This document shows, one piece after another, positions 18,341 through 29,342 of a stretch of DNA of 64,000 nucleotides. This DNA comes from Hyphomicrobiales bacterium (GTDB lineage Bacteria; Pseudomonadota; Alphaproteobacteria; Rhizobiales; Beijerinckiaceae), in contig JAPLOU010000053.1 of assembly GCA_026400535.1 (NCBI GenBank), positions 62,001 to 126,000 of the forward strand, read 5' to 3'. The number at the start of each line of letters is the position of its first letter. Within the stretch, counting starts at the first letter, position 1. The notes under the pieces were generated by a model. The model was given only the letters and a program-made list of their open reading frames with translations. It ran no database searches and was not told where the DNA came from. The translations under genes were made by a program, and so were the position numbers.

Positions 18341-20497
18341 TCACGAATGCGCAAGGATGGCCAGCAGCAACAGCGCGATGATGTTGGTGATCTTGATGGC
18401 AGGGTTCACGGCCGGGCCTGCGGTATCCTTGTAGGGGTCGCCAACGGTATCGCCGGTGACAGAGGCCTTGTGGGCTTCCGAGCCCTTGAAGTGCTTGACG
18501 CCATCCTTGTCGACGAAGCCGTCCTCAAAGGACTTCTTGGCGTTGTCCCACGCGCCGCCGCCCGAGGTCATCGAGATCGCCACGAAGATGCCAGTAACGA
18601 TCACGCCCATCAGCATGGCGCCAACGGCCGCGAAGGCCTGATTGCGGCCTGCAATGGCATTGATGACGAAGAAGGTCACGATGGGCGCAAGAACCGGCAG
18701 CAGTGACGGGATGACCATTTCCTTGATCGCGGACTTGGTCAGCATGTCAACGGCGCGGCCGTAGTCGGGACGCTCGGTGCCGTTCATGATGCCGGGCTTT
18801 TCGCGGAACTGGCGGCGGACTTCCTCCACCACCGAGCCGGCCGCCTTGCCGACGGCCGTCATGCCCATGCCGCCGAAGAGGAATGGGATGAGACCGCCAA
18901 GCAGCAGGCCGACCACCACGTAGGGGTTGGCCAGCGAGAAGTCGACGGTGACGCCCTTGAAGTACTGGTAGACCTTCGAATCGGCCTTGTTGGCCTCGGC
19001 AATGAAGTAATTCAGGTCCGAGGTGTAGGCAGCGAACAGCACCAGCGCGCCAAGACCGGCGGAGCCGATGGCATAACCCTTGGTGACAGCCTTGGTGGTG
19101 TTGCCAACCGCGTCAAGCGCGTCGGTGGCGTGGCGCACTTCCTTGGGCAGGCCCGCCATTTCCGCAATGCCACCGGCGTTGTCGGTGACTGGACCGAAGG
19201 CGTCTAGCGCCACGACCACTCCCGCCAGCGCCAGCATGGCGGTGGTGGCGATCGCCACGCCGAACAGGCCGGCGAGCGAGTAGGTCGAGATGATGCCGGC
19301 GATGATCACGATGGTCGGCATGGCGGTTGATTCGAGACTGACCGCGAGGCCCTGGATGACGTTGGTGCCGTGGCCGGTGACCGAAGCCTGTGCGATCGAG
19401 ACGACAGGGCGCTTGCCCGTACCGGTGTAGTCCTCGGTGATCACGACGATCAGCGCCGTGACGGCGAGGCCAACCATGGCGCACCAGAACAGCGCGCCCG
19501 AGGTGAAGCTCACACCTGTCGAGGTCTTGATGACGGTCGAGAAGCCGCCCAGCATCCACATGTTCACCAGCGCGATCGCGGCGATCGACAGCACGCCGGC
19601 GGCGATGAAGCCCTTGTAGAGCGCGCCCATGATGTTGTTGTTCGGGCCGAGCTTGACGAAGAATGTGCCGGCGATCGAGGTCACGATACAGGCTGCAGCG
19701 ATCGCCATCGGGTAGAGCATCATGGTCGAGAGCATGGCGCCCTGGCCAGCGAAGAAGATCGCGGACAGGACCATGGTCGCGACCAGCGTCACGGCATAGG
19801 TCTCGAACAGGTCGGCCGCCATGCCGGCACAGTCGCCCACGTTGTCGCCAACGTTGTCGGCGATCGTGGCGGGGTTGCGCGGGTCATCTTCCGGAATCCC
19901 GGCCTCGACCTTGCCGACGAGGTCGGCGCCGACGTCGGCACCCTTGGTGAAGATACCGCCGCCGAGACGGGCGAAGATGGAGATCAGCGAGGCGCCGAAG
20001 CCGAGCGCGACCAGTGCGTCAATGACGATGCGGCTGGAGGGCGAGTGGCCGAGGCCCGTCAGGATGCCGTAGTAGATCGCGACGCCGAGCAGGGCGAGGC
20101 CTGCCACCAGCATGCCGGTCACTGCGCCTGCCTTGAAGGCCACGTCGAGGCCGCCGGCGAGCGACTGGGTCGCGGCCTGGGCCGTGCGGACGTTGGCGCG
20201 CACGGAGACGTTCATGCCGATGAAGCCGGCAACGCCCGACAGCACTGCGCCGATCAGGAAGCCGAAGGCGACTTCCCTGCCCAGCAGGAACCAGAGACCG
20301 ACGAGCAGCACGGCACCGACGCCGGCGATGGTGATATACTGGCGCTTGAGATAGGCCTGTGCGCCCTCCGCGATGGCGCCCGCGATTTCCTGCATGCGCT
20401 GGTTGCCAGCGTCACGCTTCATGACATCCAGATAGGCCCAGATGCCGTAGATCAGCGAGGTTGCCCCCAGCGCGATGATAATGAGCAATGGGCTCAT
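18341..20497 (-). CDS. hppA: K+-independent membrane pyrophosphatase (H+-translocating)
   Basis: 718 residues from ATG 20497, with about 16 hydrophobic segments and the pyrophosphate motifs [20 protein letters not shown] (about residue 200) and [20 protein letters not shown]. The sequence GNTTKA carries Lys where K+-dependent enzymes have Ala, marking the K+-independent class, expected to pump H+. It hydrolyses PPi on the cytosolic face and exports protons. The 220 bases upstream hold no other gene. Confidence 0.95.
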   Translation of the reverse strand: MSPLLIIIALGATSLIYGIWAYLDVMKRDAGNQRMQEIAGAIAEGAQAYLKRQYITIAGVGAVLLVGLWFLLGREVAFGFLIGAVLSGVAGFIGMNVSVRANVRTAQAATQSLAGGLDVAFKAGAVTGMLVAGLALLGVAIYYGILTGLGHSPSSRIVIDALVALGFGASLISIFARLGGGIFTKGADVGADLVGKVEAGIPEDDPRNPATIADNVGDNVGDCAGMAADLFETYAVTLVATMVLSAIFFAGQGAMLSTMMLYPMAIAAACIVTSIAGTFFVKLGPNNNIMGALYKGFIAAGVLSIAAIALVNMWMLGGFSTVIKTSTGVSFTSGALFWCAMVGLAVTALIVVITEDYTGTGKRPVVSIAQASVTGHGTNVIQGLAVSLESTAMPTIVIIAGIISTYSLAGLFGVAIATTAMLALAGVVVALDAFGPVTDNAGGIAEMAGLPKEVRHATDALDAVGNTTKAVTKGYAIGSAGLGALVLFAAYTSDLNYFIAEANKADSKVYQYFKGVTVDFSLANPYVVVGLLLGGLIPFLFGGMGMTAVGKAAGSVVEEVRRQFREKPGIMNGTERPDYGRAVDMLTKSAIKEMVIPSLLPVLAPIVTFFVINAIAGRNQAFAAVGAMLMGVIVTGIFVAISMTSGGGAWDNAKKSFEDGFVDKDGVKHFKGSEAHKASVTGDTVGDPYKDTAGPAVNPAIKITNIIALLLLAILAHS

Positions 20498-20720
20498 GGT
20501 TGTATCCACCCTATGTCTTTGCTGCGGGAGGTGTTTGCGAAGCCAAACCGGGTCGAAGACACGAGTCGAACGACGCCTCCCAGATGAGTGCCGCGTATCT
20601 GCCAAATTTTGAACCAAATGTAAAACCCGCTGCGCAGCTTTTGCGCCGGTTGGCGTCGTTTCTGCTGCCGGTCGGGACCGGCTCATACCAAAGCATGAGC
20701 GCCGGCCGCTTTCGGACGCA

Positions 20721-21204
20721 TCAATTGAACCAGAACGCGTAGCCCGCGAAGTGTCCGCCGAACATCACCCGGATGTCCCGCACGCGGTCCTGGCTCCGTA
20801 CCTCGCCGTCCGTCATGGCCTTCAAGGTCGCCTCGGCCCGTGTCAGATCGGAGAGATAGGTCAGGTAGACCGCGCGCAGCTTGTCGTGGTCCAGCTTCTC
20901 CGGCCGGGGGGCAGGCACCGGCAGGCGCAGGAGCGGGATGAAGGACTGGCGCGGGGGCACCAGCCCATAGCGATGCAGGCCCTGGCCAAGCCTCTCGGTC
21001 GCTCTGGCCAACTGGAACATGCCCGGTGCCAGGCGCGCACCGGCGTCTTGCGGGATGCGCCCGGTGAGTTGCGCGACATCATGCTCGGGCCTCGGCATGG
21101 CGCCCGCTCTTCATATACTGCGCAAACCGGGACACCATCTCCTGCCCCCTGGCCTGCGCCGGGCACAGCAGGACTGCCGCAAGCACCATCAAACCGATCA
21201 TCAT
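20721..21204 (-). pseudogene. Frameshifted secreted protein of unknown family
   Basis: From ATG 21204 the minus strand encodes a textbook signal peptide (MMIGLMVLAAVLLCPAQARG) and then QEMVSRFAQYMKSGRHAEA, before a stop at about 21080. In another frame the sequence carries on from about 21090 as PEHDVAQLTGRIPQDAG and runs to a stop at 20721 (ending AGYAFWFN). Joined, they give a secreted protein of about 160 residues with one frameshift near 21085-21095. Family unknown. A sequencing error is as likely as real decay. Confidence 0.55.
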
Positions 21205-21255
21205 CCGCTGCCTGGCCGCACCTTCTGGGTTGCGAGCCTCTCCGGCAGCACGCCC

Positions 21256-22467
21256 TCAAGCTGCCACGGATCGACCCGAGCGCGCCTGGATCACCACCAT
21301 CACCAGCGCCAGCGCCACCGCCGGGAACACGACCCAGTTGACCACCTCCCAGCCGCCAAGATGCAGGAGCTTGCCCGATGACAGGGAGGCAATGGCGACC
21401 GAGCCGAAGACGAGAAAATCATTCGCAGCCTGCACCTTGTTGCGCTCCTCGGGCCGGTAGCAATCGGTGACCATGGCGGTCGCGCCGACGAAACCGAAGT
21501 TCCACCCAACGCCGAGCAGGATCAGCGCAATCCAGAAATGCGCCAGTGTCAGGCCGGACAACCCGATCACCGCGGCGACCGCGATCATCACCAGGCCAAG
21601 CGCCGTGATCCTGTCCTTGCCAAAGCGGCTGATCAGGTTGCCGGTGAAGAAGCTGGGTCCGAACATCGCCAGCACATGCCACTGGATGCCCAGCGCGGCC
21701 TCGCCGATGGTGTGCCCGCAGGCCACCATCGCCATCGGCGCGGCCGTCATCAGAAAGGCCATCAGGCCATAGCTGACGAGGCCCGCGATCACGGCGGTGA
21801 CGAAGCGCGGCTGGAGCATGATCTCGCCAAGGGGCCGGCCGCCATGCGACGATTTCTTCGGTGCTGGGGCGTTGAGCAGCGACACCACCAGCATGGCCAG
21901 AAGCGCCAGCGACGAAAGGGCGAAGAAGGTGGCGGCAAACGGGAACTGGGGGGCGATGTCCCGCGTCCAGATCACCGTCTGCGGGCCGATGACTGCAGCA
22001 AAGAGCCCACCGACCATGACCATGGAAATCGCCTTCGCCTTGGCCGAATCCGGCGCGCTGTCGGCTGCAGCAAAGCGATAGCTCTGCACGAAGGCGATGT
22101 AGAACCCGGAAATGAATGTGCCGAGGCAGAACAGCCAGAAGGCGCTCTGGACCGAGCCCGCCGCCGCGATGATCCCGGAAAGGACCCCCGCCATGCAGCC
22201 GAAAATATAGCCGACCCGGCGGCCATAGACCCGCATCAGCCACGCTGCAGGGATCACCGAGGCGGCGACGCCGATGTTCAGCAGGCTGATCGGCAAGGTG
22301 GCGAGCGCCTTGTTCTCCGCCAGCTGCAGGCCGATGACCCCGCCCAGCGAGATGATGATCGGCGGCGTCGCGCCGCCGAGGGCCTGCGCCACCGTCAGCA
22401 GCGTCACATTGCGCCTGGCGACGGCGTCATCGGCGAAGGGTTTGCTCGGGATCGCTTGGCTGGCCAT
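21256..22467 (-). CDS. MFS transporter
   Basis: 403 residues with 12 hydrophobic segments in two halves. The loop between segments 2 and 3 carries LMRVYGRRVGYIFG, the usual MFS-A motif in relaxed form, and the second half carries ISRFGKDRITALG in the equivalent place. The central loop contains PKKSSHGGRPLGEIM. Substrate cannot be inferred. The gene is 52 bases upstream of the frameshifted secreted protein and 63 bases downstream of thiL, on the same strand as the riboflavin block. Confidence 0.85.
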   Translation of the reverse strand: MASQAIPSKPFADDAVARRNVTLLTVAQALGGATPPIIISLGGVIGLQLAENKALATLPISLLNIGVAASVIPAAWLMRVYGRRVGYIFGCMAGVLSGIIAAAGSVQSAFWLFCLGTFISGFYIAFVQSYRFAAADSAPDSAKAKAISMVMVGGLFAAVIGPQTVIWTRDIAPQFPFAATFFALSSLALLAMLVVSLLNAPAPKKSSHGGRPLGEIMLQPRFVTAVIAGLVSYGLMAFLMTAAPMAMVACGHTIGEAALGIQWHVLAMFGPSFFTGNLISRFGKDRITALGLVMIAVAAVIGLSGLTLAHFWIALILLGVGWNFGFVGATAMVTDCYRPEERNKVQAANDFLVFGSVAIASLSSGKLLHLGGWEVVNWVVFPAVALALVMVVIQARSGRSVAA

Positions 22468-22530
22468 GCACCGCCATTAGCTGAAAAATCAGACAGGCGC
22501 ATCCGCACAAACCGCAATGCGGCCCGCTGA

Positions 22531-23535
22531 TCAGCGCTGCCATTCATGCTCGAACTTGAGCTGTCCGAACCGGGCAGGAGACCCGTCAAGGGCGGTGAAG
22601 ACCGGCGTCTGCCCGCCACCGAGATCACCGATCCGGGTCACAGCACAGCCCAGTGCCGCGCAGGCCAAGGTGAGCCCCGCCAGCCTGTCGGGCGCAACCG
22701 CCATCAACACCTCGTAGTCGTCCCCGCCCGTCGCGATCGTGTCGATCAGGGCAGGTTCCAGCGACAATGCCTCGCGCGCTGCGGCCGAGAGCGGGATCGC
22801 GCCAAGGTCGATCCGCGGCGCAATGGCGATACCGAATCTGATGGCAGAGGCGGCAAGCTTGACGGCATCGCCCAGCAGTCCGTCGGACACATCCATGGCG
22901 GCGCCGGCATGCGCGCGGATGGCGAGGGCCAGCGCGTTGCGCGGCCTTGGATGGAGATAGCGGTCGGCGAGCACGCGCCGCGACTTGTCTGACAACATGC
23001 GCGCCCAGGCCGCATCAGGGTTAAGACGCAGCTGCAGCCCCAGCGCCGCGTCGCCGATCGTGCCGGTGACGGCGAGCACATGGCCAGGCTGGCCGGTCGT
23101 TCGCAGTACCATGCAGCCAGTCGGGCAGTAGCCGAGCGCGGTGATCGACAGGGTCAGGCCGCCTGCCGCCCGGACAGTGTCCCCGCCCAGCAGCGGGCAA
23201 CCATAGGCCCGCGCGTCTTCGCCAAGTGCGGCCGCGAATGGCGCGATCCAGGCCTCGTCGATGCCCTTCGGCAAGGCCAACGCCAGCAGGAAGCCGGCGG
23301 GGACGGCGCCCTTGGCCGCGAGGTCCGACAGGTTGACCCTGAGCGCCTTGCGCGCGATCGAGGCTGGCGGATCGTCGGCGAAAAAGTGCACACCTGCGAC
23401 CAGTGCGTCCTTCGTCAGAACCAGGTCATGTCCAGCTGGAGGAGACAGGACGGCTGCGTCGTCGAGCAGCCCGAGCGCACCAGCCCCGGCGATGGGAGCG
23501 AGATAGCGGGCGATGAGCGTGTCCTCGGAAAGCAT
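22531..23535 (-). CDS. thiL: Thiamine-monophosphate kinase
   Basis: 334 residues from ATG 23535 (MLSEDTLIARYLAP). AIR-synthase-type fold: LLDDAAVL near the start supplies metal-binding Asp residues, DALVAGVHFFADDPP and ALRVNLSDLAAKGA match the ThiL ATP site, and GGDDYEVLMAV is the typical late motif. It phosphorylates thiamine phosphate to the diphosphate coenzyme. It follows nusB by 10 bases, the standard nusB-thiL arrangement. Confidence 0.95.
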   Translation of the reverse strand: MLSEDTLIARYLAPIAGAGALGLLDDAAVLSPPAGHDLVLTKDALVAGVHFFADDPPASIARKALRVNLSDLAAKGAVPAGFLLALALPKGIDEAWIAPFAAALGEDARAYGCPLLGGDTVRAAGGLTLSITALGYCPTGCMVLRTTGQPGHVLAVTGTIGDAALGLQLRLNPDAAWARMLSDKSRRVLADRYLHPRPRNALALAIRAHAGAAMDVSDGLLGDAVKLAASAIRFGIAIAPRIDLGAIPLSAAAREALSLEPALIDTIATGGDDYEVLMAVAPDRLAGLTLACAALGCAVTRIGDLGGGQTPVFTALDGSPARFGQLKFEHEWQR

Positions 23536-23545
23536 CGCGCGGCCG

Positions 23546-24016
23546 TCACGCCAGCTCTCCGGCGCGCGCCGTCCGCGCGATCCGGTCAAGGACGCCGTTG
23601 GTCATGCCCGGCTCGTCGCCTTCGTAAAAGCTGCTTGCGACGGTCACGTATTCATTGATCACGGCCTTGGCCGGGACATCCTTGCGGAACATCAGTTCGT
23701 AAGTGCCGGCCCGCAGGATCGAGCGCAGGACCGTCTCGATGCGCTTCAGCGGCCAGCCATCGGCCAGCGCGTCATCCACCGCCCGATCGATCGACCGCTG
23801 CTCGCGCACCACCCCTGACAGGACGTCGCGGAAGAAATTGGCTTCGGCGGCGGGCAGGGACACACCATCGACTTCCTGGCCCATCCAGAAGGTTTCGAAC
23901 TCGCCCATGGCCTCGATCAGCCCCTTTCCGGCGAGGTCCATCTGGTAGAGCGCCTGCACGGCCGCCAGCCGGGCAGCCCTGCGCTTTTCCATGCGCTGCT
24001 CCTGGCGTGTGCTCAC
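23546..24016 (-). CDS. nusB: Transcription antitermination factor NusB
   Basis: 156 residues from GTG 24016, which overlaps the ribH stop by four bases. The helical NusB pattern is clear: [19 protein letters not shown] at the N-terminus and [24 protein letters not shown] in the C-terminal half. NusB with NusE (S10) binds boxA RNA and supports rRNA antitermination. Confidence 0.95.
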   Translation of the reverse strand: MSTRQEQRMEKRRAARLAAVQALYQMDLAGKGLIEAMGEFETFWMGQEVDGVSLPAAEANFFRDVLSGVVREQRSIDRAVDDALADGWPLKRIETVLRSILRAGTYELMFRKDVPAKAVINEYVTVASSFYEGDEPGMTNGVLDRIARTARAGELA

Positions 24017-24507
24017 GATGCGGCCTCGAAACGCCGCTTCAGCCGCACCATGGCCATGGCGGCCTCTGCCGCGCCGCCGCCCTTGTCCATCTCGGACATG
24101 CTGGCCCGCGCCCAAGCCTGCGCCTCGTTCTCGACGGTGAGAATGCCGTTGCCGATGGCGAATTTGCGCTGGATGGTCAGGTCCATCAGGGCGCGGCCGC
24201 TCTCGCCCGCGACGATCTCGTAATGGGTGGTTTCGCCGCGAATGACAGTACCGAGCGCAACTGCAGCATCGAACGGCCTGCCCATTGCGTCGGCGCCATC
24301 GAGCGCAATGGCGATCGCACCGGGGACCTCGAGCGCGCCGGGAACGGTGATCACCTCGCTGGTGGCACCAGCCCTTGCGATGGCGGCTTTGGCCCCTTCC
24401 AGCAGTGCATCGGCGATGTCCTCATAGAACCTGGCCTCGACGATCAGGATTCGTGCGCCGTTCAGGGGCGCAGGATCGTGTTTGGCCTTGCTGGCACCAG
24501 CCATCAT
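24013..24507 (-). CDS. ribH: 6,7-dimethyl-8-ribityllumazine synthase
   Basis: 164 residues from ATG 24507; a second ATG follows at once at 24504. Substrate-binding segments [30 protein letters not shown] and [17 protein letters not shown] are present, the last with the catalytic His of the RGETTHYE motif. It condenses the ribityl pyrimidine with dihydroxybutanone phosphate, the step before riboflavin synthase. It overlaps nusB by four bases. Confidence 0.95.
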   Translation of the reverse strand: MMAGASKAKHDPAPLNGARILIVEARFYEDIADALLEGAKAAIARAGATSEVITVPGALEVPGAIAIALDGADAMGRPFDAAVALGTVIRGETTHYEIVAGESGRALMDLTIQRKFAIGNGILTVENEAQAWARASMSEMDKGGGAAEAAMAMVRLKRRFEAAS

Positions 24508-24538
24508 GAAACTCTTCGGGTCAAGGGATTGATGCGCG

Positions 24539-25189
24539 TCAGTAGCCCTGTGCGCGCGCCTCGGCAAGCCTCGCGGCATAGCGGGCCATCAGGTCGACCT
24601 CGATGTGCAGACGATCGCCCGGCTTTCGCTCCCGCCATGTCGTCACCGACAGGGAATGCGGGATCAGCAGCACGGAAAACAGGTCGCCTGTCACGGTATT
24701 GACGGTCAGCGAGGTACCATCCAGGCCGACCGAGCCCTTCGGCGCGATGAAACCGGCCAGCGACTTGGGTGCCCGGATGTGAAAACGCGCCGTCGCGCCC
24801 CAAGGATCGGACGGGTCGGGCGCGATCGGCTCGACGCGGATGATTTCGGCCAGCCCATCGACATGCCCGGTCACCAGATGGCCGCCAAGCTCGTCTCCGA
24901 CCTTGAGCGAGCGCTCGAGATTGATCTGCGTGCCGACGTCCCAACCGCCCACGCAGGTCTTGGCAAGGGTTTCGGCCGCCGCCTCGACGCGGAAGACACA
25001 GCCGGCTTCGCCATCGTTGCGTGGCTCAAGCGCCGTCACGGTCAGGCACACGCCAGCGCAGGCAATGGAAGCCCCGATATCGATCCCAGCCGCGTCATAG
25101 GGACAAGCGATGGCAAGGCGGCGCAGCGTCGGCCCGCTCTGCCGGGCGTCCGTGACGGTGCCGATTGCCGTGACAATGCCTGTGAACAT
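24539..25189 (-). CDS. ribE: Riboflavin synthase, alpha subunit
   Basis: 216 residues made of two homologous lumazine-binding barrels: [15 protein letters not shown] with [10 protein letters not shown] in the first and GHVDGLAEI with [12 protein letters not shown] in the second. Two lumazine molecules dismutate to riboflavin at the subunit interface. Its start overlaps the ribD stop by one base. Some databases call this gene ribC. Confidence 0.95.
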   Translation of the reverse strand: MFTGIVTAIGTVTDARQSGPTLRRLAIACPYDAAGIDIGASIACAGVCLTVTALEPRNDGEAGCVFRVEAAAETLAKTCVGGWDVGTQINLERSLKVGDELGGHLVTGHVDGLAEIIRVEPIAPDPSDPWGATARFHIRAPKSLAGFIAPKGSVGLDGTSLTVNTVTGDLFSVLLIPHSLSVTTWRERKPGDRLHIEVDLMARYAARLAEARAQGY

Positions 25190-26319
25190 CAGCCGATCCT
25201 TTCGTGAAACCTGAAGGCATCGATGCCGATCTGCTCAGCGCGCGCAAGCTGCCAGCGGCTGGCATCGGCCAGTAGGGCCGCCAGCCCAGGTCGGACAGCG
25301 ATGACGCCCTCGGCATCAAGCCGCTTGGGTGAGGTCGACACGATGACCTCGTCGGCGAGGCCAAGCAAGGCCAGTTGTTCACCAACGGTAGGGCCACCTT
25401 CCGAGAAAACCCGCGTGATGCCGCGGCTTGCGATGAGCGACAGTGCCTCCCTCAGATCAAGGTGGCCATCGGGGCCGCGCCCAACCCTCAGTACGTCGAC
25501 GCCGGCCTCGACCAGCGCCCTCTCGGGCTGGATGGCCGCATCTTCGGCGGCAATCACCCAGGTCGGGATCGTCCGGCAGGTCTCAACCAGCTTCAGACCG
25601 GCATGGATGCGCAGCCGTGTGTCGAGGATCACGCGCACTGGCGAGCGGTGCTCAAGGCCCGGCAGGCGCACATTGAGGAGGGGGTCATCGGCCAGCACTG
25701 AGTCGATGCCCAGCATGATCGCATCATAATGCGCACGCTGCTGATGCACCCAGGTGGTGGCCTCGGGGCATGAAATCGCCACCCGTGCGCCGCCAGCCCC
25801 CCCCGCATAGCCATCTGCCGTGCGGGCGACCTTGAAGGTCACGGTCGGCAGGCCTTCGCGCACGCGACGGAAATGGCCGCGATGCACCCGGGCCGCGTCC
25901 GCTTCCAGCACGCCTGTCGTCACCTTGACCCCGGCCGTGCGCAGCAGCGCGTGGCCAAGCCCCGCGATCCGTGGATTGGGGTCGGCAATGGACGACACCA
26001 CGCGCCGCACCCCTGCCTTGAGCGTGCGTTCCACGCACGGAACGCCGCCGCGCAAGGAGGAATAGCAGCATGGCTCAAGCGCCACGTAAAGCGTCGCGCC
26101 GGCAGCATCGTCGCCGGCTTCATCGATGGCCATCACCTCGCCATGCGGGCGCCCGCCGGGCTGGGTCACGCCCTGGCCGACGATCCGTGGCGCGCCACCA
26201 GTCATGCGGACGAGAACTGCGCCCACCGCGGGGTTTGGCCACGTGCTGCCCAGGGCCTCTCGGCTGAGTGCCAATGCAGTCTGCATGAACGCCTCGTCCT
26301 GTTCCGGTGCTTGGGTCAC
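25189..26319 (-). CDS. ribD: Bifunctional riboflavin deaminase/reductase RibD
   Basis: 376 residues from GTG 26319, ten bases after nrdR; this start keeps the conserved DEAFMQ before the first helix, though ATG 26286 has a better GAGG box. The N-terminal deaminase domain has the zinc ligands HGE and EPCCYSSLRGGVPC (Gly replaces the usual Ala of HAE). The C-terminal reductase domain begins near VTFKVARTADGY and includes FSEGGPTVGEQL. It performs the second and third steps of riboflavin synthesis. Confidence 0.93.
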   Translation of the reverse strand: MTQAPEQDEAFMQTALALSREALGSTWPNPAVGAVLVRMTGGAPRIVGQGVTQPGGRPHGEVMAIDEAGDDAAGATLYVALEPCCYSSLRGGVPCVERTLKAGVRRVVSSIADPNPRIAGLGHALLRTAGVKVTTGVLEADAARVHRGHFRRVREGLPTVTFKVARTADGYAGGAGGARVAISCPEATTWVHQQRAHYDAIMLGIDSVLADDPLLNVRLPGLEHRSPVRVILDTRLRIHAGLKLVETCRTIPTWVIAAEDAAIQPERALVEAGVDVLRVGRGPDGHLDLREALSLIASRGITRVFSEGGPTVGEQLALLGLADEVIVSTSPKRLDAEGVIAVRPGLAALLADASRWQLARAEQIGIDAFRFHERIG

Positions 26320-26329
26320 GAGGGCTGCG

Positions 26330-26821
26330 TCACTCGTCCAGAGCGTGTTGGGATGGCAGAACATCCGCCTCGTCGCCGGCGAGTTCGCCGAGAATGTCCT
26401 CGAAGTCCTTCGCCTCGCGGAAATCCTTGTAGACCGAGGCGAAACGCACATAGGCCACGCCGTCGAGGTTCTTAAGCCCTGCCATGATCAGCGCACCGAT
26501 GGCGGATGACGGAACCTCGGTGTCGCCAGAGCTCTCGAGTTGCCGCACGATGCCGCTGACCAGCCTTTCGATGCGCTCGGGCTCGACGGGTCGTTTGCGC
26601 AGCGCGATTTCGACGGAACGCTGCAGCTTGTCGCGGTCGAACGGCGAGCGCTTGCCCGAGCGCTTGACGACGGTCAGGTCGCGCAACTGCACGCGCTCGA
26701 AGGTGGTGAAACGCCCGCCGCAATCGTTGCAGACGCGACGGCGACGGATGGACGAATGGTCATCGGACGGCCGCGAGTCCTTCACCTGCGTGTCGAGAGA
26801 TCCGCAATAGGGGCAGCGCAT
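26330..26821 (-). CDS. nrdR: Transcriptional repressor NrdR
   Basis: 163 residues. A zinc ribbon ([16 protein letters not shown], then [14 protein letters not shown]) precedes an ATP-cone domain starting [16 protein letters not shown]. NrdR senses dATP/ATP and represses ribonucleotide reductase genes. It heads the minus-strand block nrdR-ribD-ribE-ribH-nusB-thiL. Confidence 0.95.
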   Translation of the reverse strand: MRCPYCGSLDTQVKDSRPSDDHSSIRRRRVCNDCGGRFTTFERVQLRDLTVVKRSGKRSPFDRDKLQRSVEIALRKRPVEPERIERLVSGIVRQLESSGDTEVPSSAIGALIMAGLKNLDGVAYVRFASVYKDFREAKDFEDILGELAGDEADVLPSQHALDE

Positions 26822-27429
26822 GAAAAGCCTCGGAACTGGTCAGGTCAGGGTCCGCCCTCGTCATGCCAGTGAAACCGGTTTGCGGTCCAGTCAAAGATTC
26901 CCTCACCGGTGGCGCATCCGATGGCCGCCCTGCCGTCTACTCCTTCAAACGGGCGCAAGCCCATCAGAACGCCAACGTCCACAACGCTTGCCATGGCGGC
27001 CTTTCCGGCCGCGGCCCTGCCTCAACGTGTGCGGCCCTGCGGCGCCATCTCTGTCGCAGGGCGCGCGACCGGCCTTCGCGCGCAGGGCAAACCATCAACC
27101 TGGCCGCTTCTGCCCGAAACCGTCGAGACCGGCACAGGCGGCTGGATGATCACCGAGGACCGTCCGGTGGTCGAAAGCGCCTCTGCAGGACCAGTGTCGT
27201 CACCGTGCCGCTGGACGGAAAGGACACGTTCGCCAACACCGTCAAATGGATGGTGTTGCCCCACATGGCGGTGTCTTATGCGCCCACCGCAAGAGGCGCG
27301 CGAGGGACCGCAGCGTGTCCGGAACGAGACCGCTTCAGGTTTTCATCAAGGATGGGGTGGTGCGCCGGGCGCCGTGAACCCGACAGATTGAGCGTCTGTC
27401 TTGGCCGTCACCTGAGCCTCGCCTGCCGC
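26822..27429. other. Non-coding or decayed stretch between nrdR and the esterase remnant
   Basis: Open frames exist on both strands, but none has a recognisable domain, a sound start or coherent composition; a plus-strand segment with GGWMITEDRPVV near 27140 and, in another frame, TVPLDGKDTFANTVKWMVLP near 27200-27260 hints at a broken gene whose frame changes. I cannot assign it. Confidence 0.35.
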
Positions 27430-27950
27430 TCCTCCGGCCATGCCGAAGCCGCGCAACCTTGTGGGCAGCATGATGCTGAACGCCATGAGGCCCGGCAGGC
27501 CGCTGATGACAGCATCGAGGGCGCCAGGCAGAGGCAGACGGCGGTGTGCCCCTCGATCTGTCGTGCTGGCCGTCCGCCAGCCGGTAAGCGCCAGCAATGC
27601 GGTTCAGACTTTCGGTCAGCCGCCTCGCCCCGCCGCGCATCATTGCCGCCCGACTGAAGGGTCAGCACGCGGGTGTCCTGGCCGATCGCCTCCGGCATCC
27701 CGCGCAGCATGCCCCCGGGGTGTCGCCCGCAATACGGGTCTTCGCTACCTTGGCCCTGCAGCCCTGCGTAGCCAGCACTTGCTGGAACTGCGGCAGAAAC
27801 GCCTGCGAACGTGGCCGCCATCTGCCGTTGCTCCGCGCCCCTGGCCTTTGGTCTTGCCGGTGCCAAGCGCCACAACCTTGGCGGCAGTTGCGCCAAACGT
27901 CACACATGCGCAAGGCAAGGCCAGAGCAGCAGCGCGGCCCGTGATCGACG
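27430..27950 (-). pseudogene. Decayed SGNH/GDSL arylesterase (TesA-like)
   Basis: Three minus-strand frames carry successive pieces of one TesA-like arylesterase. First come a signal-like stretch and AAKVVALGTGKTKGQG, where block I should be GxSxT: the serine position reads Gly. A second frame gives FLPQFQQVLATQGCRAKV and AGDTPGA (block II region). A third gives GGMLRGMPEAIGQDTRVLTLQ and SGGNDARRG, with the GGND of block III. At least two frameshifts and loss of the nucleophile show that it is dead. It sits between glyA and nrdR, which are usually adjacent. Confidence 0.65.
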
Positions 27951-27953
27951 TCC

Positions 27954-29255
27954 TTATGCGTAGATGGGGAACCGCCTGCAAAGCTCGGTCGCCTTGACCT
28001 TCACCGCGGACTCGACCGCCGCATTGCCGGGCTCGCCGTTCGCGGCCAGCCCGTCGAGCACTTCGGCAATCAACTCACCGACGCGCTTGAATTCGGCCAC
28101 GCCAAACCCGCGCGAGGTGGCGGCGGGCGTGCCAAGCCTGATGCCGGACGTGATCGTCGGCTTTTCGGTATCGAAGGGCACGCCATTCTTGTTGCAGGTG
28201 ATGTGGGCACGGCCCAGCGCCGCTTCCGCGATCTTGCCGTTGAGCTTCTTGCCGCGCAGGTCGACCAGCATGAGATGGTTGTCGGTGCCGCCGGTCGTGA
28301 GGTCGAACCCCTTGCTCGTCAGCGTCTCGGCCAGCGCCTTCGCGTTCTCGACCACCGCGCGGGCGTAAAGCTTGAACTCCGGTTGCAGCGCCTCGTGGAA
28401 GGCGACGGCCTTGGCCGCGATGACGTGCATCAGCGGCCCGCCCTGCAAGCCCGGGAAGATCGCCGAGTTGAACGTCTTGGCCAGCGCCTCGTCATTGGTC
28501 AGAATCATGCCGCCGCGCGGCCCGCGCAGCGTCTTGTGGGTGGTCGTGGTCGCGACATGGGCATGGGGGAAGGGTGAGGGATGGACGCCGCCGGCCACCA
28601 GCCCCGCGAAATGCGCCATGTCGACCAACAGGATAGCCCCCACCTTGTCGGCGATCTCGCGGAAGCGGGCAAAGTCCCAGTGCCGTGGATAGGCCGAGCC
28701 GCCCGCGATGATCACCTTTGGCCGGCTTTCCTCTGCCAGCCGCTCGACCGCGTCCATGTCAATGCGCTGATCGACGACGCAGACGCCGTAGTGGACAGGC
28801 TTGAACCACTTGCCGCTCATATTGGGCGGCGCGCCGTGCGTCAGGTGGCCGCCGGCGGCGAGATCCAGCCCCATGAAGGTGTCGCCGGGCCGCATCAGCG
28901 CCATGAACACGGCCTGATTAGCCTGGCTGCCCGAATTCGGCTGGACATTGGCGAAACCGCAATCGAACAGGCGGCAGGCACGATCGATCGCAAGCTTCTC
29001 GGCGATGTCGACATACTGGCAGCCGCCATAATAGCGCTTGCCGGCATAGCCCTCGGCATATTTGTTCGTCATCACCGAGCCCTGCGCTTCAAGCACGGCG
29101 CGGGAGACGATGTTCTCGGAGGCGATCAGCTCGATTTCATCACGCTGACGACCGAGCTCGAGGTCGATGGCGCGCGCCAGCTCCGGATCCTGCGCGCTGA
29201 GTGGCGCAGAAAAGAAGGAATTGGACAATTGTCCGGCGGCTGCTTCGCGGCTCAT
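27954..29255 (-). CDS. glyA: Serine hydroxymethyltransferase
   Basis: 433 residues from ATG 29255, with GGAGA upstream. Family motifs are intact: [37 protein letters not shown] and the PLP lysine region [19 protein letters not shown]. It interconverts serine and glycine and makes methylene-tetrahydrofolate. In relatives it leads directly into nrdR and ribD; here about 1.1 kb of decayed sequence separates them. Confidence 0.97.
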   Translation of the reverse strand: MSREAAAGQLSNSFFSAPLSAQDPELARAIDLELGRQRDEIELIASENIVSRAVLEAQGSVMTNKYAEGYAGKRYYGGCQYVDIAEKLAIDRACRLFDCGFANVQPNSGSQANQAVFMALMRPGDTFMGLDLAAGGHLTHGAPPNMSGKWFKPVHYGVCVVDQRIDMDAVERLAEESRPKVIIAGGSAYPRHWDFARFREIADKVGAILLVDMAHFAGLVAGGVHPSPFPHAHVATTTTHKTLRGPRGGMILTNDEALAKTFNSAIFPGLQGGPLMHVIAAKAVAFHEALQPEFKLYARAVVENAKALAETLTSKGFDLTTGGTDNHLMLVDLRGKKLNGKIAEAALGRAHITCNKNGVPFDTEKPTITSGIRLGTPAATSRGFGVAEFKRVGELIAEVLDGLAANGEPGNAAVESAVKVKATELCRRFPIYA

Positions 29256-29342
29256 GTCGACATCTCCAGTGGCAGGCCCGGGGCGATCTGCCTTGATCCG
29301 AACCTGATGCCGACGCGCCATAGCATGCAGTGCAGCATGGAG

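Noticed and set aside
26319-26340. FMN riboswitch in front of the riboflavin genes
   Set aside because: ribD starts about ten bases after nrdR, leaving no room, and no RFN pattern was found between ribE and ribH either.
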